This document shows, one piece after another, positions 21,814 to 31,600 of a stretch of 64,000 bases of DNA; within the stretch, counting starts at the first letter, position 1; each line of letters starts with the position of its first letter. The stretch covers positions 930,001 through 994,000 of the forward strand of contig OZ024883.1 of the NCBI GenBank assembly GCA_964017185.1, read 5' to 3'. The DNA comes from Rugalucina vietnamica. Taxonomy: Eukaryota > Mollusca > Bivalvia > Lucinida > Lucinidae. Position numbers and translations under genes: made by a program. The notes below the pieces were generated by a model that saw nothing but the letters and a program-made list of their open reading frames with translations, was not told the origin of the DNA and ran no database searches.

Positions 21814-21818
21814 TGCTG

Positions 21819-22375
21819 CAAACCCTTCATAATTCTATGACCAGTTTCTATTATATGTACAGGCTATGTTTAAATCTACTATTATTTGCAGTAATATTCA
21901 TTGTACAACTGTGGAATCATAAATTCAACAATTACCGCACACATGCCTATTTAATGTTTTTAACGAGACCTTTTTTCTGCTGTTAGATTTGTGCTAAAAG
22001 AAACAATGAACTGGCTAATTGTTTTCAACACCTGATATGGTTTCATTGATAACGACATAGCTACACATTTGCGAGCAGACAACAACAGTATAATTATAGT
22101 ATTGGGATATCGCAGCTAAAATAATTGCATCCACGAATGCTTGGATGTAAATATTGGCGTGCAGCTGTCCGCTTGTGTTATTGGATTTTTCAAATCCGAC
22201 ACATGCGCAGTGGAGCAGTCTAGTTTTGGAGTGGTTGAAGTGTTTCCACGGACCGAGCAGCTCACTGGCTTAATTGAGAACGCCCGTTTATTTACTTCCG
22301 GATCGCGCTCAAAATGGAGTCTGAAATGAACTTTGACTAAAATATTTACAAACTTTTTGCAATTACGCCGCCAAT
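21819..22375 (+). promoter_or_regulatory. Upstream region of the RNF168-like gene (5' UTR/promoter not resolved)
   Basis: No TATA box or other clear promoter element is seen. The start codon context is GCCAATATGG. The transcription start must lie here or further upstream, with the LTR as the nearest upstream feature. Confidence 0.4.
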
Positions 22376-22673
22376 ATGGCATCGTCTAAAGATTCAATAG
22401 AAGAAAACATTTGTCCAATATGTATGTACATTCTCATACAGCCGGTAACAATGCCGTGCTCCCACGAGCTGTGTTTACCCTGCTTCAAGCAAAATGTTGA
22501 ACAGGCAAATTTCTGTTGCCCGATGTGCCGTATGCGGATTTCGACCTGGGCAAGAAAGGCATCAAGAACGAAGACGTTGGTGAACCAGAAAAGGTGGCAG
22601 GAGATTCAGAGAGCATTTCCTGACAGAGTAAACAAGAGACTTAACGGGGATGATGAAGATGAATTGGATTCTG
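22376..22673 (+). CDS. RNF168: RNF168-like exon 1 (RING finger)
   Basis: Starts at ATG 22376 and ends at donor CTG|gtaggt (22674), phase 1. It encodes the RING, with ENICPICMYI at the N-terminus and the second zinc pairs in CSHELCLPC and CCPMC. A conserved-looking helix (RTKTLVNQKRWQEIQRAFP) and an acidic stretch follow. Reading on past the donor to the stop at 22708 would truncate the protein; the exon 2 phase match makes splicing the better model. Confidence 0.9.
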
Positions 22674-25600
22674 GTAGGTTTTTCAAGGACTTTCTACGGA
22701 TGGACTAAGAACTCAATTAGTGACTTACTTAGCACCTTTAATTACATGCTGAGAGCACAATGCAAGTAAACAGGAGACTGCAGTATCTTGAGGGTCATTA
22801 TCACCTAATTATTTATTCCTTTGAACACCATGTCTGTTACCGCCGATATCGCCAAAAATTGATAAAACTGTGATTTTCGTTTTATTACGGGAAATCACAG
22901 GGACGGATGCGCACTTGTCACAGCGGTTTTGAACCTGCAATGAATTATGCGCACTGTATATAATTGAAATGTACAGAGATGTCGAGGACGCCAGATTCGG
23001 CGTCCCGGGAAGAGAAAACTCTCGCTCGGACGCATAATTCTGCCAAGAGATGATACCCCGGAACGCAAGATTTTTTCGCCGTGAGACGTCCCAAAATTCC
23101 CATCTTTACCTTGGCTTTCTTGTTTATTAGCTCCAAGAATCAATTATCTCCAATCAAGATAGGGATTACTGAAATTAAAGGTGTTTTCCAATGCATATTA
23201 GACATGCTATAAAGTTTCACGCCTCCGGCGTCTGATCAATGTGATGCTTGCGTTCAAAACATGTGTCTTTGTGTAAACATGTTACGGTTGATCGGTCAGC
23301 TACAATAAAACAATTTACTTCTTAAACAGTCATAAAATCTTGTGAAAACCTAGCGATTTTCCCCGCGATTTTCATTTAAAGATCAACTGAATTACATAAA
23401 CAATTAAAAAAAGCAAACATTTTATACTTTTGGACCGTTTTTTGAAATGTCATTAGTTTTCGCGACTTTAGAATAAATGGAAAATCGTGATTATTTGTTT
23501 GTTCTTGTTGCCTCTAAATCATAATTTGTTGGTAAAACTTTGTTTGAAGTGTTCAAAAGAGGTTTTAGTTATGAAGAATGCAAGCAAATCTTATCATTCT
23601 TACCAAATTGACAGTACTTAGGAAATCCAGCCTTTGAGGGGTCACCCCTCATTGACCCCAAACTCATTACTGAACAGGCGAAAGTAAATGATATACACCT
23701 AACATTATATGATAAACAGATGTCACAGAAAGGCTTTGTGGGAAGGGGACTGTCAAAATAGAGCCACAATTAAGATATGACTTGAAAAGAAAGATTGAAA
23801 ATGTTTGTGACATCGATGCCGCTCAGTACTGATGAAGCATTTTAAAATTCACCCATCCAACTAGAATACACTACGTACCATCTTTATATGAAAGAATTAT
23901 ATGCTTGGATAATTTATTCAATATTTGATAATGATAATTTAAAAAAAAAAAATGATGATCTGCATGCATGTGGCGCATCAAATAAACTGGGTAGGGCCTA
24001 CCAGATGTGTAAGCTTTCAAAAATTGCAGAAAAGAGTATGTAAAAATGATAACTTCGCCATTTTCGCATCGATTTTCAAAATTCAAACTGCATCTTGTTT
24101 CTCTCTACGACCTGCATCCACTGGTGAGCTTATTTAAATGATTTGATTAAATTTTGGGAAATCATTGACCTGCCTGTCATTGCAGCTGATAAGGAAATAT
24201 GCTTCCGAGTCAAACTGTGCTCCTAATTAGGTGCCAATTTATAATGATACTTGAGTAATTAAAAGGTGTGGCGGTAACATACATGGAACCTTTGAAGTAG
24301 CAAAGTCTTGACTCCATGAGTGGAAACTCCTTGGGTTTTTGTAGACAGCTGAGTCTGAATGGTTTACTGGTGTTGAGCTAAATTGACGATATTTCACCAG
24401 GGGGACAATATTACAGATCTGAGCTCGCACAACAAACAAAGTTGAACTTGCGTTGCTGAAAGATAGTGACAGCCGAATTTTTTTTTTTTTACTATTTTCC
24501 TATGATAGCTGCTAGCATCTGCAGCATGTTCATTTATGTTTATTTTATTTATGAATTAACTGATCATTCTTTTGAAATAGAATTTTAATACTGATTTTTG
24601 TTAAATGCAAACAACTTTCAGAAAAAAAGTTTTTGTAGCCTCTTGTAATATTTTGACGCCACTCGCTATCATACTCACATGCAGACCAATACATAGCCCT
24701 GTCTTCATGAAAATAAACTTTTAGAATGTTCTGAATAGTTTACTGGTGACACGCCAAACGACATTATTTCACCAGGGACATTATTTCACTGTCAGTTCCT
24801 TTTTTGTGGACAGCCATATCACAAGAATTCTTCTAATCATGCAATCAATGTCTGTCCTAATCGAAATTATCATTATTTCATGACATCACTCTTCAAAATG
24901 ATTTGGCTGAGGCTATCCGCACGACGGTCGTGCCGATAAGCGACGTTATCCGCACGACGGTCGTGCCGCGTTATCGGCCCGACCGTCGTGCAGATAGCCA
25001 ATGCTACAGGTATTGGCTATCGGCACGCCGGGAGTATAAGATTTTCTTACAAGCTTACGAATGCATTAAACTATTAATTTGTCATTAAATAAATAAATCA
25101 TGGTTTTAGCTATATAGAAATTAACATTTTTGTTAATTATGACTAAGAAAACTAGTTTGATTTGATTTATCCAACTGATGTAAACTGAATCACAGCAGAC
25201 GGAGAAAAATATAATCATTGCAATTAAATAATTTATTATTTTAATTGTGTAACTGAAATCTTTCCATACTTCATTGTTAAAATCAAAGGCTGTTTATTCT
25301 TTTGGATTACCACAATTTTTTGAGCTTATAGTATACCCATGCTCCGGCGTCCGTCCGTCCGTCGTCGTTCACAATTTCAAAGATCTTCTTCTCTGAAACC
25401 GCTGGGCAGATTGTTCTCATATTACACATACACCATCTACAGGTAGGGAGAAAGAATTATTGCGTTTTTTGTTTTGATCGGATAAGGACTCTGGTTGCTA
25501 TGGCAACTTATGCTTCCCATAGACTTATAATGGAAAAAAGTGAAAATTGCCAGTTTTTGCTGTCATGTTGGAGATATTTGAATTTTGTTTTTGCAGAAAT

Positions 25601-28600
25601 GTTTATTGAGTAGTCCTCTACGTTTCATGTGACTTTTGTCCTAATCCTTCATTTTGATTGGTTGCAGGGGCCGCATATAGGGCAAAATTTCGAAAAACAT
25701 TCAAAAATCTTCTTCTCAGAAAGTGTCAAGGGGATGAAGCCTATACTTTGTATACATGTTCCTGACAAAAAAAAAAAAAAAAAGAAAGAAAATTAATGAA
25801 ATTGCTTTTTTTGTCTGAGTGACCTGCACTGTTTGTTTGCAGGAGTCCCGCCCCATGTACATACATGTAAAACTTGACTAGCATGGTGAAGTCGGAAAAG
25901 AATACTTTAAACACTGCCTATATTCACCTACCTGTTTGTTTGCAGATATCCAGCTCCATGTGAGACTTGCCCAGCCTGGTGAGATGAGAACAGAATACTT
26001 TAAACACTGCCTATATTCACCTTCCTGTTTGTTTGCAGATGTCCAGCTCCATGTGAGACTTGCCCAGCCTGGTGAGATCAGAACAGAATACGAGGAGCAA
26101 CTGAGAAAGGTGAGTCTTATAAGAAGCCAAAAATGAGCCACCTCGTGGGAAAACCAGCAATGTGGTTTCCGAACAGGTCCGACACAAATCGGGCTGTACA
26201 GTCACAGAAGAGGGCTAGAGACTTGAAATTTCGGATTGAAGAAGAAGAGGAAGTGTACTATCCGTGAAGCCAAAACAAAGGCCTTTTACCGTGAAGCTGA
26301 TCTGCGTATTTGTTTTTGCATATGCAGATTGTTGGTTTTCTAATGAGGCGGCTCAAATATTGTAGCCACTTGTAGGGAAAGTTCCAAAACCAACAATAAT
26401 GTCTGTTTAAAAAGCCTATGTGGAATAATGCCATTAATGGTAACTGGTTAGTGAAGCCAATCACCTTGTAAACCATTTATTTTTTGGTGCGTCTAAAGTT
26501 CCCTTATCATGAACTATGGCAGTCATAGATATTGTTCACATTATTAAATTTCTGTTTTGGCCATAGTTCATGGGGTGGGACAAGCAACCGCTCTGCAGTG
26601 TCAGTTTGTGTAGTTGTAGTAGTAGACTACATGTACATAATGTACATGTAATTGATTAAATAATTTCAGTTGCGTCCGGAATATGCAGAGCAGTGTTGCC
26701 GAGACCAGGAGGTCGGTGAGCAGCTCATCTGGCTTCAACAGCAAGAATAAAACAACCAGAGTAAAAGTAGCTTGCTGCAATTTTGAAGTAAATATAAAGA
26801 AAACTGACTTATAATTTCAGTTACGGCAGGAGTATGCGGAACAGCGTCGCCGAGAGCAAGAGGCTAGTGAGCAGCTCATCCGTAAGCTACAAAAGCAGGA
26901 AGAAGCGAAACTACGTGAAGCTCAGAATCTGGAAAAACAGGATGAAGAGCTTGCAAAGGAGCTTAGTGAGATCATGAATAAGGTAAACATATGAGCCGTC
27001 TCATGGGAAAACCAACAATGTGGTTTCCGAACAGGTCCGACACAAATCGACCTGTACAGTCACAGAAAAGAGCTATAAGCTTGAAATTTCAGATTTAAGA
27101 AGAAGATAAAATGTACTATCTGTGTAGCGAGAAGAAACTTAGAAAGGCGCTGATCAGCTTCGCGGTTACCTCGAAGCTGATCTGTGTCTTTGTTTTTGCA
27201 TATGCAGATTGTTTGTTTTCTCACGAGGCAGCTCATATATTGCATCTGGGATTCCGTATGACCCTTTCAAGCTGTTGAAATGGGTCTTGTAACTTTTTGT
27301 TGGGTTCTAGGTTCAGATGAAAATCTTGCAAAAAAGCTCAGTGAAATCATGAATAAGGTAAACATACTGAAATACGGATTTTGCTGGGTTCTAGGCTCAG
27401 AAGAAAATCTTGCAAAAAAGCTCAGTGAAATCTAGATCACCTGGCTAACCTGCACTCCGATACACTTCGTGACCTCGCTTCTCTCCCGTGACAGCTTAGC
27501 ATAGGTTGCCTTTAAACTATGGTCGAACAGATTATGGATTTCGTAAGAAGCTTATAGCTGCTGAGGCCCTACCAGGGGGGGGGGGGGGGGGTCTTTGCTC
27601 CCTGCTCCCTGAAAAAAATTGACCCTTCTCCCCAGCTCCCTGATTTGTTTTTCCTCAGCTCCCTGAAAGTTTTCTTCTTTTGCTCCCTAAATCCCCGCTT
27701 GCTCCCCAGATCCCTTAAAATATTTGCTAGTGCTCCCCAGCTCCCTGATAATAAATTACCCTTCTCCCTGAATCCCCAAAACCCCCGGTAGGGCCTCGCT
27801 GCTTTATTTGGTGATAATTGTTCGAATTTTTGTTATATTTTGTAAGAAAATGCATAAATCTTTTAGTAAACATCTGTTAGCCTGCAGAATTACAATAAAT
27901 TTGCAAAAAGCAATCGATTTTCTACTTTTTTGCCTCACATTTTACAGTAGTCTCCCCTTATCTATTTATAGACGTATGCGATATTTTCAACAGAAAACAC
28001 GAAGTATTTTATGAATCTGCGTCATTTTACATCTCGAATATATATAAATTAAGTCCTATCAGTCAGAAAAGATATAACATAACATAATTTTCAATTTCTT
28101 TGGAGTCTTCGATGATTTTTCATTTTCGACTAAAGGCTCAATAGAAGTCATTTCCGTCGGTATGGAGAGGTCTAACGGAATACCGATGGAAATATTCCGT
28201 CTAAGTGAAATCATGTATAACGTAAATATACTGAAATAAGGGTTCCTTTTGGACAGGGATTGACATAAGGATTTGAGCAGCACTTGCCCGGGGGGCAAGT
28301 TGAATTTTATTTCAGCTTGCCCCCCAGCAATTGAACTTGCCCAAGGGGGCAAGTTGGATTTTATTTCAGCTTGCCCCCAATGCTTTGAACTTGTCCTGGA
28401 AGGCAGCTTGCTAGTGACTGCTGTGCTGTTTTAAGAGATGATTATAACATTGATAGGTCTAGCCCTCTGGCACTTTTGTTGTTTGCTGTATAATGTAGGC
28501 CAAGAGCTTGGATACATTATTTTGTTCTGGCACTCCAATGACAACTGAAACTTCAATTTAAATGAGTCTCTGCGTGAGAAAACCAACAACTTGGGTTCCA

Positions 28601-31600
28601 AAAAGTTCTGACACAAAACTGGTCTGTACAGTCACAGAAGCCAGATAGAAGCTTAATCTTTCAGATTTAAGAAGAGGAAGGATTGTACTATCTGTGCAGC
28701 AAAAACAAAGGCGCTGGTCAGGTGTGCAATTACTGCATAGCTCATCAGCGGCTTTGTTTTCCCCTATGCAAATTGTTGTTTTTCTCATGCAGTGGCTCAA
28801 ATCATATTCCTTGTTTAAGTGTTTATGATCTGCACCTTTTATAAACAAATCAGAAAAGAAAAATAAAATTTCTGAACAATAATCAACAATTTTAATACCA
28901 GAAATTAATACAAATATGAATTCATTGACTAGGACTTGCAGAAGGATATTTAATTTCCAACTATGCTGATCAATATTTAATGGATATTTCCGCTCCTGCT
29001 AATAAATTCTAATATGCTGTCAGTTCATGGTTGGTTGCAGCTGTCCAAATTCATTATGATGTCTACACAATATTCTATAGCAATTTTTCAGCTGTAAATG
29101 AAATTTTCTTATTTTTGCTTTAAAACATAGAACTCAGTGAGGTGATTCTAACGAGTACCAAATCTATATTTTACAGCACTTCTAACGTGTAGATTGTGGG
29201 CACATGTTAGAACCGCCTTGGCGAGGCGGTTCTAACCAATACCCACAAGCTATGTTTTGGAGCAAAAATAAGAAAAATAGGTATCCCCCAGTGAACCCCA
29301 GTTTTACTATATAAAAGTAGGGTTCGAGGGGGTATACATTACACGGACATGTTTTCCTGATTCATGTACGAGGGTACCTTCAAAATTCGGGTTAGTCTTC
29401 CGCGTTAGTCTTCTAGAATGTCCGCGAGGGCGTATGGCAGTATATAGAGATAGATAGATGTAGTTTCTTTTTAAAATTGATGCCTTAACCTCATTTTTCT
29501 AGCTGTTTTATTACAAAAACATGCCAATACAATATATTATGTGAAAAATTGCCAGAGGTCTCTGAAAAGTCAGATGTAAAAATGAAAATTTTCAGATGAA
29601 AAATTTTGATATTAATAATTATCTATTCCATGGGATGGGACCATGCTTTGTTGTAAATTACTTGTTGTTAAGAAAATATGTGTCAGTGTGGGTATATGAA
29701 TGCTTCCGGAGTGACTCAAATTGTTGTTTAGATACAATTTTTATAAATCATCTGGGTTTTAAAAACTTGAAAGGTCGAAAGACGTAAAAAAACCTCTTCC
29801 GATGGAGTGTGAAATTATAATCGAGTCCCGAATTTCGAAGGACCCGCAATGTTACTGTAGGTGATGCGCTAGTATCGTTTAAGGAAAAACTATGTCCACT
29901 TTTTTAGAATGTTTCAACTCGTCTTAAAAAACTTTGCTTCGAAGAGCTGTCGGCGATGTCGCCGCACGCATAAATATCGTTCGATTTCATTGGATAAAAA
30001 CCCCGATTGACCTCCGCTTCGAGGCGAATCGACCAATCAGAAATGCCGTTTCTTTTCATTTTGGTCCATGATTAAGAAACCGTACAGTCTAAAAACTACC
30101 CGAATCGGCGATAACGGGTCATTTCGGCCCAGATTTTTTTACTTGCCCGGCGGGCGCACGGCTGGTAGTTTCAACTTGCCCGTAGCAAATTCAGCCCGAC
30201 TCGGACAATCGGGCACCCGCTTATGTCAATCCCTGTTTGGACCCTTCAGGTTTTTGAAATGGGTCTTGGTACCTGTTTTTAGCTCACCTGAGCTGTTAGG
30301 CTCACAAGGTGAGCTTATAGGATGGCCATGATCTGGCGTCCGTCTGTCGTCCGTCCGTCGTCGTCCACCATTTTCAAAGATCTTCTTCTCTGAAACCGCT
30401 TGGCCAATCAAAGCCAAATTTTATATGAAGCATCTATAGGAAGGGGGAACTAATGTGTTTATAAATAATCCAGGTCACATGACCAAGATGGCCGCCATGC
30501 CCATATATGGTAAAAACCCTTCAAAATTCTTCTTCTCCGGAACCACTGGACCGTTCAACGAAACTTGGCATGAAGCATTGGGGACTACAGTTCTACAATG
30601 TGTTTATAAATTATGACCTTTGGATGACCTTGACCTATTTTACAGCAAGGACAACATAGGTCACCAATGCATTTGAATGGGGAAAACTTTTAAAATGTCA
30701 TTTAAAGTGAAAGTCTTGCAAGAATTGGGCAGTAGGACTGAATATTAATGATTCTGAAAAAAAATTGGACCCCAGGGGCTCATTTGCCCCAGCCCCGGGG
30801 CATTATACATGTATATTACCATAATATTCAAACATCTTCTCTGAAACCACTTGGCCAATCAAAGCCAAATTTCATGTGAAGCATCTATAGAATGAGGGAA
30901 TCAATGTGTGTATAAATAATCAAGGTCACATGACCAAGATGGCCGCCATGCCCATATATTGTATAAACCCTTCAAAAATCTTCTACTCCAGAACCGCTGG
31001 ACCGATTTCGAAGAAACTTGGCATGGAGCATCGATGACTCAAGTACTACTATGTTCATATAAATCATGACCCTGTGATGACCTTGACCTATATTAAGGCA
31101 AGGTCAACATGGGTTGCCTACATGTATGTATTTGAATGGGTAAACTGTTAAAATGTCATTTGAAGGGAAAAACTTGTATGGACAGTATATTGATTATTCT
31201 GAAAAAACTTCTGAAAAATGCTTTCAAACTTTTGGGGGGTCCTAGGGACTCATGGAAATTCATTTAGAGAGTCCCTGACAGATTTTTAGTAGTCCGGGAC
31301 TCAATATTGTGCTTCCGGTAAAACCCTGATAGATTGATATAATGCATTACAAAGACATTTGCAGATGGGTGAGCTTAGTGTACACTTGATTTGTTTGATG
31401 GAATTCATCAGACTCAAAATTGAGAGGTCTTGGGTTCAATCCTCACAGGAGTCGGTCTCTTGTGTTGTTGAGCAAGACACCACACAAGACACATTTACTC
31501 CCTCGAGTACTGGTTAAAAAGGCTCAACCTACCTATCTATTCTGAAATTGATGGGTTGGAGCACAGCAAAATAAAATTATTTGAGCCGCAGCGTGAGAAA

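Larger units (their letters stand above)
15922..21818 (-). mobile_element. Ty3/Gypsy LTR retrotransposon, nearly intact
   Basis: The element spans 15927-21813 with 5-bp TSDs TGCTG at 15922-15926 and 21814-21818. It has two 202-bp LTRs (TG...CA) with two mismatches, a primer binding site, gag-pol in the order gag, protease, RT, RNase H, integrase, and a polypurine tract. Total length is 5887 bp. The integrase-last order and motifs place it in Ty3/Gypsy (Metaviridae type). No envelope gene is seen. One in-frame stop divides gag-pol. About 1.5 kb between the end of pol and the 3' LTR is non-coding, which is long. High LTR identity and intact pol motifs indicate a recent insertion. Confidence 0.95.
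22674..26038 (+). other. RNF168-like intron 1
   Basis: 3365 bp. Contains two LINE 3' tails (about 24350 and 24730), a palindrome cluster (24911-25019), a pearl-like copy (25320-25870) and a duplicated copy of exon 2 (25903-25995). 22709-24340 holds nothing I recognise. Confidence 0.8.
28254..30235. mobile_element. 2 kb non-autonomous DNA element with CAGGGATTGACATAAG ends
   Basis: CAGGGATTGACATAAG at 28254 and its inverse CTTATGTCAATCCCTG ending at 30235, flanked by TTTGGA on both sides (28248-28253, 30236-30241). Inside the left end are two tandem CTTGCCC/GGGCAAG hairpins about 54 bp apart; related TTGCCCGGCGGGC lies near the right end. It carries nested MITEs at 28563, 29083 and 29513. No transposase is seen. 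Confidence 0.65.

Noticed and set aside
27311-27357. Functional extra MIU exon
   Set aside because: 47 nt from the nearest acceptor would shift the frame, and the alternative acceptor gives an early stop.
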